Shown in pieces: positions 49,524-60,925 of a stretch of 64,000 nt of DNA; position 1 is the first letter of the stretch, and each line of letters opens with the position of its first letter. The DNA is taken from contig RSEH01000058.1 of NCBI GenBank assembly GCA_006503475.1, forward strand, positions 117,837 to 181,836, given 5' to 3'. This stretch comes from Stentor roeselii (lineage: Eukaryota; Ciliophora; Heterotrichea; Heterotrichida; Stentoridae). The notes below the pieces were generated by a model. It was not told the origin of the DNA, did not search any database, and saw only the letters and a program-made list of their open reading frames with translations. Made by a program: the position numbers and the translations under genes.

Positions 49524-50879
49524 ATTTAAGTTTATTAGATTTAGAGAATTTATTTTAATGGAGTGTGAGATTAATAATTTGCATTTATAACTAACACTTA
49601 TTATTTTCTTCAATTCAACCATCTATCCCTTATGAAAATATTTTTAAAAAGTGCACATCTACTAATTATCAAACAATATATGGAAATAATATATCTTAGA
49701 AAAATCATTCTGAACCTAAATAATAAGAATAATTAACAATAACTATCTCCAAATCCAAATTGATAGAATCTATCAATCATCATTTATTTATTACTTCATT
49801 TAATCAAATAAATCTTATCTAATGCAAATAACTAGAAATCTCAAACTCCAAGTCTTGATTTTGTGTCAACCAATTACTCGATTCTTTTTACCTTGCCAGG
49901 TTCATTAATAAAATGAAATAACTGTTCATTATAAGTTTTCAACACCTTTTATTCAAATCATACCATCAAAATTCATTGATTTCTAGTTGTGAAGATAAAA
50001 TTGTTTTAACTTTTTGAATTTTTGTTAATTTGAAGTGACTCTTGTTGTGAGTTTTATGTAATGTTTAATGAGTGAGTTGATTCTAATAATCATAGAATCA
50101 CTGGACCTCTCTATTGACTGAATTATATCGATCGTTTTATTTTGAATTACTTTTTTTAGTTTTTCGAACTATTAATCCAGTCTCGTAATTTGGTGTCTAG
50201 CATCGACTTGTTATAAACAAATTCTGCACTGGTTAGATTATCATATCGATGATTCCCTAATGTTACCATGTGTCACCCAAAATGAACCTTGCATAGGTAG
50301 ATCTTGGAACAGTGGCAGAAGAATGAAGGAGATTTTAAGGATTCCTGGCAATCCATGTCTGGTTTAGACAAATAATATAACTAAGAGAAATTTGAGTTAA
50401 ATTGTAGACACTTGAAAAATGTAAGAATCAAATTTTTAAAAGAAGATTTAAATATAAACTTAATATTATAAACCTTTCTCTAAACACATGCAAAATTAAG
50501 AAATGTGATTTTTCTATGTTAATTTTGACAGTCAGGATTTCATTTTCTGTCACAGAAACCGAACTGATCACGAGTGGGTCGATGAGGCCGCGATAAGTAT
50601 TGACCAATTCAGCAAGTTAAATTTGAGATTTATTAGCAAAGCTTCCCTAAAAATTTTCCCTTTGTTTACCAAACTGCACCTGAGGTTAAATCATCAAAGT
50701 TGCATCTTTCATATTACCTTGAAAGTTTATCGAATTTTCATTGGAATCTTTTCAGGGTAAAGTATTCAAGAAATTCGATGTCTTTAATTCTACTTTAAAT
50801 CTAATTTCACTAGCAAGGCCAACTTGAATTCGTTAATTTAATTAAGATCTAACAGCCCAATATAAATATACTACCTATT
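49524..50879. other. AT-rich spacer with faint coding traces
   Basis: Mostly empty. Near 50480-50620, minus strand, a short stretch of higher GC reads YRGLIDPLVISSVSVTEN and could be the remains of an exon. I cannot tie it to any gene. The rest holds nothing recognisable. Confidence 0.35.
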
Positions 50880-51960
50880 AAAAGATCGAGAGAACCAAAA
50901 AAGACGCTTGAAAAGCTAATAGGACCAAAAGATTTGATTAAGGTCAAAAAAGGACCTAGAGATATGATCAAGGAGTTAACATCAAGACTTCAAAAAATTA
51001 TCAGATACCTCTTGAGCTTCAAACATTAGTTTCTTTGCAAAAATCAACGATAAGAATAGAGACTTCTGTTAGATCTATTCAAAAAATAAGCCAGAGCTGT
51101 ATCTCTATAAAAGTTTGCTAAAGTATAATGCGTCAATAAAATTCAATGAGTTTGAATTAAGAATACAAAAAATTTGAAAATTTTTGATTTTCTTAAGGGC
51201 GAAATAAAGAAGATATATGAACAGTATCAAACAATAAGTTACTAAATAGATAATCGAACTTCAATTAAGAGATATGAAGAAGAATTATTCATGATTTATG
51301 TGAAAACTTTAAAGTTTATCAGAAAATGTAATTCTAGATTTCAAGATGATTTAACGTCGGCATTTTACAATTTTGAAAATGATGAAACCAGGAACTGTGA
51401 TTGGGACCTACTTAAATACTCAAGCAAAATTCTTTTCGGAGTTCTTTATTCAGAACAAAGTCAACAACAAACAACAAGAGAGTACTCTATTATTTTTTCA
51501 GAATTTCAATTAAAAACAACTAATAGAAATGCATCATTTAACTAAACTCAATGAAAAAAGCATGCATTGTAGATATTCTCTATCAGTTTGTATTTAACAT
51601 TATTCCTTTAATGATAAAGAATTACACAAACTTGACCTTAATTAACTTTCAAAAAATCGTTTTCTGATGAATTCAAATTACAAGTCAACTTTGGAAAGCG
51701 TATTACATTCATGAAGACTGTATTTTGAAGATATAATCACGACATATATTCTGAACAAGTGAGAAAATTTACAGACTCAGTAATAATTGCTTGGCTTCCT
51801 TGTTTATCCAGTATTACTTTGATGAACTCAAAATAGTCATCAGTAGTAAAGAATTAATACGCCAAAAAACAACCAAAAATTTCACAAACTCTTCCAAGTG
51901 CTTAAAGTCCAGCGAAGAAGAAAATGTTGAAGGACAGTTGTGGCATTGAACAATTAGAGA
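50880..51960 (+). pseudogene. Broken coding region of unknown origin
   Basis: Three open stretches with coding-like composition, in different frames. 50881-51028 starts KRSREPKKTLEKLIGPKD. 51291-51545 gives 84 aa with an ATG (MIYVKTLKFIRKCNSRFQDD). 51761-51949 contains LFIQYYFDELKIVISSKEL. Together they suggest a single Lys-rich coiled-coil gene on the plus strand inactivated by stops and frameshifts. No intact relative is visible in the window. Confidence 0.4.
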
Positions 51961-52544
51961 AAGTACCTTCACTTCTTCCAGTCCCTGATATCTGAAATGA
52001 AAATAGACTTTGAAAGCAAGATATTTTGATTTAAGTGAAAGTCACTAGGCCTTTATATCTCCTCCCCGATCGCTTCAGATGAGTACTTTGAAAATGGATT
52101 AATATATTTAGTAACTGTTTCAAAAATTTTCTTTATTCGTATCACGTTAAAAACATTCATGATAAATATAAACAGAGGAATTTCCATTTGCAGGAGCAAT
52201 AATTGATTATTTATTGAGTTTAATTGTGTCTTTTAAATAGCAAAATTGTTTACCTGTATCAGATTCTTGCAAATAAAATTTATGGAGCAGGTGAATTGTT
52301 AGAATGCGCTTCAAGATATTACCTGCAAGCCTTTCTATTAAGGCAAGTGGTCTTATTTTGTTAGTGAGTCGAATTAAATATGTAGTTTGAGTGTTAAGGA
52401 AAGGTTATTTCTTTGATTCAATTGGTTAATTATATTGTAAAGTTTTCTTAAATCTAATAAAATTAATAGAATGATACTTTAGATGGGAAGTAATTTTTCT
52501 ATGGTTTATTAGCAGGAAAATTTGTATTAAATAATGGATTGTAA
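51961..52544. other. AT-rich spacer
   Basis: Contains no frame worth calling. A short GC-richer island near 52060 (CTCCTCCCCGATCGC) may be the end of the preceding relic. It ends at the boundary of the right inverted arm. Confidence 0.3.
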
Positions 52545-52966
52545 CAGAAGTTTAGTATTTATTTTAAGGATTGTTAATAACTTAAAAAATTCAAAATTCC
52601 TTATAATATTCTGCTAATAATTATAATGAACCTTTTAAAACTTATACTTTTAAGATATAAAAATCTAACATAAATAATCCCAATCAACATTATGGATAAT
52701 CTTGGAAGAAATTCTCAATGATCTTAAATTAATGAATTTACTTAACATTTAGTTTTTAGAGAATTTGGTAGATTATATTAAGGTACGAAAGTTTAAAATT
52801 CTAAACTTTCCATTAGTAACTGTATTTGAGATTATCAATATTCTGCGCTATTCTATTAAAAAAAGGTCAAGTTAGACTAATACTTATTCTTTCAATGTTT
52901 TGGTTCAGGTAAAATATCTAAAAAAACACATAGATTCATTCTCTTTATGCAAAAATGGTTTTCAAT

Positions 52967-55153
52967 TTATAAGAAAACATTAAAAAGTATTTCTATAAAA
53001 TAATTATAGACTGAAAAGTTTTTAGATTGCATCAAATTCGGTGCTTTATTTTTTCTGTTTTGAAAGAATGATATCAGCTTTCGAATAAGATTTTTTTTTA
53101 CTGAACTTTTTTCAGAGCAATAATCAATATAAACAAAACTGAAGTAAACAATGATAGAATCTAAGTAGCTTAAAAATATAATGAGTTCTTTCAAAGAACT
53201 GTAAAACTCGTGTAAATACATTTCTATTAAAACTTTTTCAATATATTTAAATACAACTTTATTAAATTCATCAGAAGCTATTGATTCAATAATTTTTTTC
53301 ATTTGAATTACGTTGATATTCCATAAACCTTTGATAGGAGAGTCAAATATTCGACTTAAATTTTTCACAATTTTGGAAAAATTAATTTTTTTCATATCAA
53401 TTTCTTTAACATGGTTTAATTTGCTAAACATTGACATCAGAGCATCTTTATCAAATTCATAACACTTATTAGGTAAATTACTAGAAGGTTTAGGAAATTT
53501 TGACAAATGATAATCACTGATGAGTGATTTTTTTGAAATATCAAAAGATTCGATTGTAACATTTTCTTGTAAAGTCTCAGGAGTGAAGATTGTGATGGGT
53601 TTTACTAACATCTCGTTCTCTTTTTTTGTAATAATTGATTTTTTTTTCAATTTAGTTTTAGGTTTGATAAAAAATCCTTTTTCTTCAAGATAATTATTTT
53701 TAGCATAACTATCATGGTGAGGTGGTTTCGTTAAAGGGATAAAAGAAAGATCTGGAGATTTTATTGAAGGAAAGGTTTTAAAATGATTTTTCATTGTTTT
53801 ACCTTTAGATAATTTCAATGAGATTGCTTTTGATTCTAAAAATTCTAATGATTTGCTCCTAAAATTTTCAGATTTTTTGATTTTTTTTTCACATTTGAAA
53901 AGGTCTTTAAGATCATTTTTTGATTTGAGAATTGAATTTTCATCAGCTGCGTTTTTTTCTTTTGATTTTTTTAAACTAAATTGTTTTCTAAAGCAAGCCA
54001 GTATATTTAGTATATTCTTCAAATCTGATGAGCCTTGCACCTTTGAAGGGGAGCGGGATTTAAATGAATTTTTACTTTTATTATAATGATCTATTTCATT
54101 TATATTTCTCGAAGCATTAATAGATCTTTCTGATTCACTTAAATTAAGGGAAGGCATTATTTTTGGTATATTCTTCGAATCTGATGAGGCTTGCACCTTT
54201 GAAGGGGAACGGGATTTAGATGAATTTTTACTTTTATTATAATGATCTATTTCATTTATATTTCTCGAAACATTAATAAATATTTCTGGTTCACTTAAAT
54301 TAAGTTCACATGAAACCCTTTTAACCCATGCTGATATAGTATTTCCGTCATCTTGAATTATTCGTTCTTCAGCGTATTTTTCTAAAGTAAGTTCTTTATT
54401 TATTGTTTTTTCACAATCAAGAATTTCTTCATTTTTAAAACCTTCAGTATTATTAATTCTATTTGAGTTTACAAAACCTTGAGTATCCTGGATATTTAAA
54501 ATGGTTGATATGAATAAGCCTGTACGGAGTATTCTAAATCTTTGAAATTCGCGATGAGGTTGGGCAGATGCTTGTCGAACATTTTTTAACACTTCAGCCA
54601 ATGAACTACTGTGTTGATCGACAACTTGATGTCTAGAAAAATCATTCTTTGAACGATCTTTTTTTCTTGCTTTAGGTATAAAATAATCAGGGTAAGATTT
54701 AGTATATCTGGGAGGATTTTTATTGATATTTTTTTTCTTATTAGTCTCTCTAAGTTCAGGATGATTTCTTACTTCATTATTTATAAGCGCCTTATATATA
54801 ATTCTTGTTTGATCATCATACGAACTATTTCGATTTTCATTTCTATTCAATAATTTTGATAGTATACTCTTTTTATGGTTTATATCCCTGTAAATAGTTT
54901 GATGTAAATCGCCTATTTTATTATAGAAGAGGAATTGATTATATAATAGATTGATAACTGAATTATCATTCTGCAAGCTATTAACTGTATCAGTCTGAGT
55001 AATTTTTTTGGATTTCGAATTTAAAATCTCAATATTTGATAAAATGAACTCAGATAATTCACCAAGCTTTTGTTTAATATTTTCCCTTTCATCAGCTAGA
55101 AGACTTTGAATATTCTCAAAATTTTTTACATTCGTAGAAATAGGTGTTTGCAT
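52967..55153 (-). CDS. Lys/Ser-rich coiled-coil protein of unknown function, copy B
   Basis: The protein is 728 aa from the ATG at 55153. The frame continues upstream without another ATG, as in copy A. The N-terminal coiled coil (MQTPISTNVKNF...) and the C-terminal 180 residues (MSMFSKLNHVKEIDMKKINFSKIV...) match copy A closely. The middle contains two tandem 52-aa segments that start LNLSE and include NEIDHYNKSKN, against one in copy A, and about 70 residues after ASAQPH that A lacks. No domain was recognised. Conservation of both ends with a variable middle suggests functional ends joined by a disordered linker. Confidence 0.65.
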   Translation of the reverse strand: MQTPISTNVKNFENIQSLLADERENIKQKLGELSEFILSNIEILNSKSKKITQTDTVNSLQNDNSVINLLYNQFLFYNKIGDLHQTIYRDINHKKSILSKLLNRNENRNSSYDDQTRIIYKALINNEVRNHPELRETNKKKNINKNPPRYTKSYPDYFIPKARKKDRSKNDFSRHQVVDQHSSSLAEVLKNVRQASAQPHREFQRFRILRTGLFISTILNIQDTQGFVNSNRINNTEGFKNEEILDCEKTINKELTLEKYAEERIIQDDGNTISAWVKRVSCELNLSEPEIFINVSRNINEIDHYNKSKNSSKSRSPSKVQASSDSKNIPKIMPSLNLSESERSINASRNINEIDHYNKSKNSFKSRSPSKVQGSSDLKNILNILACFRKQFSLKKSKEKNAADENSILKSKNDLKDLFKCEKKIKKSENFRSKSLEFLESKAISLKLSKGKTMKNHFKTFPSIKSPDLSFIPLTKPPHHDSYAKNNYLEEKGFFIKPKTKLKKKSIITKKENEMLVKPITIFTPETLQENVTIESFDISKKSLISDYHLSKFPKPSSNLPNKCYEFDKDALMSMFSKLNHVKEIDMKKINFSKIVKNLSRIFDSPIKGLWNINVIQMKKIIESIASDEFNKVVFKYIEKVLIEMYLHEFYSSLKELIIFLSYLDSIIVYFSFVYIDYCSEKSSVKKNLIRKLISFFQNRKNKAPNLMQSKNFSVYNYFIEILFNVFL
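53983..54304 (-). repeat. 156-bp tandem duplication inside copy B
   Basis: Two direct units offset by 156 bp (for example CTTAAATTAAG at 54138 and 54294 on the plus strand). The shared block is most conserved between the LNLSE and SPSKVQ[GA]SSD positions. The single equivalent in copy A shows that it arose after or was lost since the inverted duplication. Confidence 0.75.
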
Positions 55154-55589
55154 TTTATTTATTAAATCCAAAATATACTTTAATTATATCTCTCTTAAAT
55201 TTAAACATGTCCAGTTCATTCATATCTTTTCCTTTCAAAAACGCCTTCAGTGGCACCTGAAAATCAGAAAAAATTGAAAAATTTCTGATTAAAATTAAAG
55301 AGCAAAAAAACTATTAAAAAGTAGTTTATTTTTAAAAAACATCTCGAAAACCCAATAAAAAGTTACCGAAACTAATTTTTTTAACTTTGAATAGAAATCA
55401 ACTCTTTCCACCTTCATTTGATGAAATAATTCAATTTTTTTACTTGCAGTTTATCATCCAAAGTTCGATTCCTCACCTAAAATCAATAATAAAGTGCATT
55501 CCCACTCCATATAGTCGAAGGCAAAAAAGTACTAAAAATTCTAAACCATACTCTCGAAAAGCTGTAAGTATCAAAGCTCTGAGGACTAG

Positions 55590-56075
55590 TTCAAAGTGAT
55601 TTGAAGTAAACCCAGTAAAGATCAAGGACATTTACCAGGTAGTTTTGACTACTTTTATGAACTTTGCTCGTTTTCAGGTAGGTCAGAGTCTGCGAATTCG
55701 TAAACCTTATTGAGTAAGTTAATAGCATCGATCTGCTGATAAAGAAGAAATAGGTTAACATGTGAGAACTTTTAGTGAAATTAATGATGTAAATGGACAA
55801 GAATTAGATTATCACGTCTTTACAAGAAGTCCTTGCCTGATCATTTATTAAAAATTATCGGTTTGGACCATTGATTTCATGAGGCCTTCTTTCTATAAAG
55901 AAATATAAGAAGTTTATTCTCCGCTGAAGTTAGAATCCTTCAGAATGCTGTTTTTGTTCACAGGCTTAAAATTTATCATTCTTTCATCAAATTTTCATCA
56001 TTTCAAAAATAGAACTTTTTCTTTTTTAGTCATTCACGTAGTGGCTTTCTATCGCGGGCTGAAATATTTTAAAAA
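55590..56075 (+). pseudogene. Coding relic in the right inverted arm
   Basis: Plus-strand counterpart of the relic at 22653-22940 and its upstream part. It aligns from about 55600 (AGTGATTTGAAGTAAAC) to about 56060 (TTTCTATCGCGGGCTGAA against TTCTATCGCGTGCTAAA). It has extra stops and small deletions, so it is more decayed than the left copy. Confidence 0.45.
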
Positions 56076-57055
56076 AGCTGATTTGGTATTGTTCGTAGTT
56101 TAAACATATCATGCTTGATTAGGACTTAATTTATATTTTACAGTCACTTGAACAGAAAGTCAAATTCAAATCTTTAAACACATATCTAGTTAATTCGGTC
56201 ATTAAAATCAGTTTGAACCCTGGTCTCCAGAAATGATCAAGATAGTTACTATGAAGAATTGATCTAAGGTACAAATGATGACTTTTCCAGAATTTTAAAC
56301 TATTTCAAGATCCTATCCGAACCCTATCTAGAATTTTAAGGGATTTTTCTTGAAAACAACTGGCAGGAAGCTTATAGTCTATAAATCATATTGAGAAGGC
56401 TTATTTATTACTAAAATCACTTTCTTTCGATACTTGGTAAAAGATTTTAATTAAGTTGTTTCAGTTCTATTTCTGATGGTTCACTTAAAATGCACTTTAT
56501 TATTTTAGTAGTTAAATTTAACAGTATGCACTTACCTATAATTATTTATAGCTATTAATAATCATTGAATAAATGACTGGTCTTTGATTAATGAAACCTT
56601 AATACAAACATTCATTAAAATTTATTGGTTTTTAGTTTAATTCTGAAGTGGAAAGGCTGTAAGTTTATTGCTCATTTTCTCAAGTCTTTAACAAAAGCAC
56701 TGATCTGCACATAAATTCAAAGTCCTGCAAAAAATAAACCCTCAATTAAAAATACACACAAAAATCGAGTTCCCTTAATTTTTGAGTCTCTCACATATCT
56801 CTGAAGTCATTCATATGGTTTTGCAAGTAGTAGATCATTAAGCTAGTTTACCTTTATCACTAATAAGTATTTACTTATTGGCACCTAAACATACATGATC
56901 TTTTGTCCATGGAAGCTTAAAACAAGCGAAAATAATCTGATACTTGGGCGTATTGATTATAGCCTTTGATATAACCATAAATAACCAGAATTTGATAAAA
57001 ATCTCTTTGTTTATAAGAATGGTTTTATTTTAATCATTTACATTCAATATATGGA
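56076..57055. other. AT-rich spacer
   Basis: No frame, repeat or relic recognised. Confidence 0.35.
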
Positions 57056-57740
57056 ACTTGACCTAATCAGCAGCTCAGAAGACTCAAACTCAGGCTAAAT
57101 TTGAAATACCAACCCAAAACTCCAGTAAAAGCGTTGGACGCTTTTGAAAAAGCTTCAACAGCTTCCTTTTTATTCAAAAACCATGAGGTTCAAGAGATCA
57201 GTGACCTTGACACTCTGGTCAAAGTTGTTAAGTCCAGTCCGACAAAAGTTCAACTGGGAAGCTCGCTGACCTTGATATGTGAGTTGATAAATGACACTAA
57301 GACAACTCTAAATCTTTTTCATGTTTTCAGCTCAGATTAGACGATTTTACGAAATCAATCATTTGATAGAAACTAATACAAGAATGTTCCCTTCGAACAA
57401 GGGTGATCCTGAGCCTTTCGAAAATAAAGCAAAAATTAACTATTTGCCCTTTGAATGAAGATTGCAAGAACAAATATTTGAATATTGTTCGAGCAAAGCT
57501 TGAACATGAAGATAATCCTCATCTTTTAAGTGAATTGGAGGTTAATCACATGGAAAACTGTCTGATGTTAGCTCCAGGTAGAATCATTTGATGGTTTTAA
57601 ATGTTTGCTTAGTAGCTTCAGCTGGACTAATTCTGAAATCGAAAAGATTTGCAGATTTCCCAGAAATCAGAAAATTTTAGAAGTGATTATTTCAGCTTTG
57701 ATTGAGAAGGGAAAAGGATTTGTGGGTGTTGAATAGTTTT
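57056..57740 (+). pseudogene. Broken gene of unknown family
   Basis: An ATG at 57052 begins MELDLISSSEDSNSG and stops at once. A shift of frame then opens 57095-57340 (KYQPKTPVKALDAFEKASTA...). Further open stretches in other frames follow to a GGGTGTTGAATAG end near 57737. GC content and codon pattern are like neighbouring genes. No 15-nt intron that would repair it was found. I take it as a recently inactivated gene; the family is unknown. Confidence 0.45.
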
Positions 57741-58504
57741 ATATTTAAATAATGATGATTATATATAATCTAATTTTGAAATTACACAAGCTGAATGATG
57801 TGAAATGTATCACTCAGTATGAAATGACCTTAATATAATAAGATATCCCTTTAGTAGGAAAAGATAAGGCTTCTAAACATTGAAGTGTCTCTGAATTGAC
57901 TCTGATGCTATTTTTTATTTCACATGTAATCATAGTATGTGAGAATCATCAGTACACGAAATAGACTCAATTAATTATAGTTCCTATTAGAGATGCTTAA
58001 ATCGACCCTTAAGATAAATCAAGATTTTTAATGTATTGAGATTGATTAGTCCTGAATGAAAGAAGCAAGAATGCTAGAAGTTTTAAATTCTTTTATAAAT
58101 CTTCTTGACTAAATTTAAAAACATATATAAATAGTATAATTTTACATCAGATAATACAATTTATCAATTTTTGCCTTCAATCTATTGAAGAAATTCAACT
58201 ATGATTCATTTCCTCATTATTGTATTCGCTTTTTGATTAATACTCTCGAATTATCTTCAAAAGACTTAAAATAATACTTAAAAGAAGAAAAACTAATAAA
58301 CATTTTCTGTAATTGTATGATAAGGCTGCATAAACAAAATACTTACGAGAGATATAATTTCGGCTTAATTATTAATAAAATTCACTTTGAAAAAAACATA
58401 AATATTGAACTTATAAAGAGTTTTGTTTTCTAGTAAAGTAAAATACCTTAAAAGTACTGAATTCCCTATTTTGTATAAAAATTGTATATTCCATTATAAT
58501 AAAT
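57741..58504. other. AT-rich spacer and 5' flank of the WD40 gene
   Basis: No frame is supported. It ends CCATTATAATAAAT just before the ATG at 58505. Confidence 0.35.
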
Positions 58505-60505
58505 ATGTTAAGGGTGACGTCGGAAAAAAAAGTCTTCAAATGCAGTTGTCAAGAAAAAACAATGAATCATTCAGAATTAAGAGAGCATCTACTAAAACCA
58601 TCAAATCATATAATCAAAGCACTCAAAGAATCCAAACCAAAGAAAATCGAAAATAAAATCACGATAAATCAAATTCAACAAAGAATAAAATTTATAAAGT
58701 CATCAAACACTAAACTAGACCAAAACACTCAAAACCTTACTAAAAATATTCAAAACCATTCTGTTATATCTTCCATAAAAATTTTCAAAATTTGCCTTAA
58801 TTCCAATATAAATACTCAAATCAATTATAGTAAATACTCTCAACTTAGAAAAATTATAACAATTATTTATAATCAACAAACAATCAAGCAGGTAACCAGC
58901 TTCAAATATCTTAAAAAAAATATTCACAAGAGTTTCACTCTTTTTTTGAAGACTCATATGTCTGAAACACCTTCAATTTCGATAGAAGAAAATCTAAAAA
59001 TAATTGTGGTCGGAAGCCAATGTGGAACTGTCAGAATTTTTAGTCTTCAGAGTTTTAATCAAATTGCATCTTTTAATTATCATAAATCAAAAGTCAATGC
59101 AATTGATATAAAATCAAATCTTTGCATAACTGGTTCAAACGATTCAACAATTTGTCTTTTCAATTTGAAAACAAAAAAACTCAAAAAATACTTTAAAACT
59201 TTTAATGGGCCAATCTTGTCTTTGATGCTTTCGGCAAACTCTCAATACTTTTTGAGTGGATCAGAGCAAGGATGTATCAAAGTTTGGAGCATTGTGAAAA
59301 ATACTTTGATATTTCAATTTAATTCTAATTCTGCAGTTATCTTTGCAAGATTCATGCATAATGATCAGTTTGTCATCTGCTCAACCTATCAAGGATTCAT
59401 TCAAAAGTTCAAACTTCAACATAACTCTCCTTTTATCATAAAACAATATAAAAGACAACTAAGGTGTAGCAGTCTTATAGAAGAAACTGATATTTTAATA
59501 ACTGGGCATGACGATGGATTTATTCAAGTTTTAAAACAATTTCAACTCTTCAAAACTTTCAAAGCACATTCAGAACAAATAAACTCAATAGACACCTGCT
59601 TAAAAACTGCAAAATTCGTTTCAGCATCTCAAGATACCACTATAAAAGTGTGGAGTTTATCCTCGTTTTCACTTTTAAAAGTACTTGATCATTTCAAACA
59701 ACAAGTTTTATGTGTAAAACTTCTCAAAAATAAACTTTATTCAAGTGTTGTATTCAAAAACATTGAATGTTTCGATCTTTCATCTCAAAAAACAGTAAAA
59801 ACAACCATCCAGACAATATTTCATTCATTAATTTTCTCAATTTCAATCAAACTGAAGCTGATTGTTTTTGGTTTTGAAAGAGTTTTCTTATACAGTCTGA
59901 GTTCGAACTCTCATATTTCTTGCAGGTCATTTCAAAGTCAAGTTGGTTATTTAGTATTTGAAAGTAGAGTTATTTTGTGTGGAACTGGGAATGGGTTTAT
60001 TTATTTTGTTGAAAGTGGTTGTTTGGAAATAAAGAAAAAGTATTTTGTTGGAGTTTTTGCAGTTCGATTTGTAAGAACAAATTGGGAAGTGATGTGTTAT
60101 TCGATTGATATAATTAAAAATGAAAAATCAATTATACAAGATTTAAGAAATTCAAAGATTTTATTGACTCACAATAGACAAATAAGGGTTGGAAAGTTTA
60201 AAAAGAATTGTTTTGTTTTTGTGGATGATGCATTTGATGTGTTTGTTTGGAATAACTTGAAAACTATGAGAAAAATGAGTAATTTGTATAGTTATCAATT
60301 ATTTTGGTTCAGATGTGTAGATTATATAGTTTTAAAAAGTGTTGTTTCAGGTTTGAGTATATTGAATACGAGAAAAGAAGAAAAGGAAATGAAAATAGAA
60401 AGTTTGAAAGGAGTAAAATACATGAATAAAAAAAGAGAGTTTAGATTGAGAAAAGGAGATTTGATTTTATTATCACTTAAATTTAGAACTGGCTTTCTTA
60501 ACTAA
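58505..60505 (+). CDS. Lys-rich WD40 repeat protein
   Basis: The protein is 666 aa. The N-terminal 150 residues are Lys/Asn/Ile-rich with a small Cys/His cluster (CSCQEKTMNHSELREH). WD-type repeats follow from about 155 to 620: GTVRIFSLQSF, GSNDSTICLFNL, SGSEQGCIKVWSI, TGHDDGFIQVL, AHSEQINSIDT...SASQDTTIKVWSL. The later blades are weak. WD40 propellers are protein-binding platforms; the partner is unknown. The coding DNA is more A-rich than that of the dense-block genes. Its last 170 bp, and 420 bp after it, are repeated in inverted orientation at the window's right edge. Confidence 0.75.
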   Translation: MLRVTSEKKVFKCSCQEKTMNHSELREHLLKPSNHIIKALKESKPKKIENKITINQIQQRIKFIKSSNTKLDQNTQNLTKNIQNHSVISSIKIFKICLNSNINTQINYSKYSQLRKIITIIYNQQTIKQVTSFKYLKKNIHKSFTLFLKTHMSETPSISIEENLKIIVVGSQCGTVRIFSLQSFNQIASFNYHKSKVNAIDIKSNLCITGSNDSTICLFNLKTKKLKKYFKTFNGPILSLMLSANSQYFLSGSEQGCIKVWSIVKNTLIFQFNSNSAVIFARFMHNDQFVICSTYQGFIQKFKLQHNSPFIIKQYKRQLRCSSLIEETDILITGHDDGFIQVLKQFQLFKTFKAHSEQINSIDTCLKTAKFVSASQDTTIKVWSLSSFSLLKVLDHFKQQVLCVKLLKNKLYSSVVFKNIECFDLSSQKTVKTTIQTIFHSLIFSISIKLKLIVFGFERVFLYSLSSNSHISCRSFQSQVGYLVFESRVILCGTGNGFIYFVESGCLEIKKKYFVGVFAVRFVRTNWEVMCYSIDIIKNEKSIIQDLRNSKILLTHNRQIRVGKFKKNCFVFVDDAFDVFVWNNLKTMRKMSNLYSYQLFWFRCVDYIVLKSVVSGLSILNTRKEEKEMKIESLKGVKYMNKKREFRLRKGDLILLSLKFRTGFLN

Positions 60506-60925
60506 CTCTTAATTATTAAGAATAGTGTTTATTATAAGAATTTTGAATAAATCAGTTTTTAAGACTTGAAATGTAAATAAGAAAAGTTAATTTGTTTACA
60601 TCTTTTCTTAGCTCATTGAAAATGAGCTATTAATTAAATGAGAAAATCCTCCACATTCTTAATATTATGCTTAAAATTCTCTATGATATGCATTTCTTTA
60701 AATTTCTTTTTTAAATTTATGAATTTCTTAAGAATGAGAAATTTTGTTAAGTTTTTGCTAAATTTCAAGATTTATTGATTTGAAGATAATTATTAGATTT
60801 AATATTTTCAAGATTTAGTTTTATTTGATTAGAAAGATTAGAGAATAGATTGAGTTAGAAACTATAAAATTTATCGAGCTATTAAAAGAATATTTGAGTC
60901 AGAGATTTTTTTATTATAATATATG
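60340..60925 (+). repeat. Inverted repeat near the right end, left arm
   Basis: It covers the last 55 codons of the WD40 gene and about 420 bp downstream. The reverse complement occurs at 63465-64000 with scattered substitutions and indels. The arm boundary near 60925 is where AGTCAGAGATTTTTTTAT gives way to unrelated sequence. Confidence 0.85.

Larger units (their letters stand above)
52545..56075 (-). repeat. Large inverted duplication, right arm
   Basis: Reverse-complement partner of 22640-25905, about 30 kb apart. It carries the longer paralogue B, about 420 bp of its 3' flank, and the broken relic that ends the arm near 56075. Length differs by a few hundred bp, mostly the extra coding segments in copy B. 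Confidence 0.8.
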
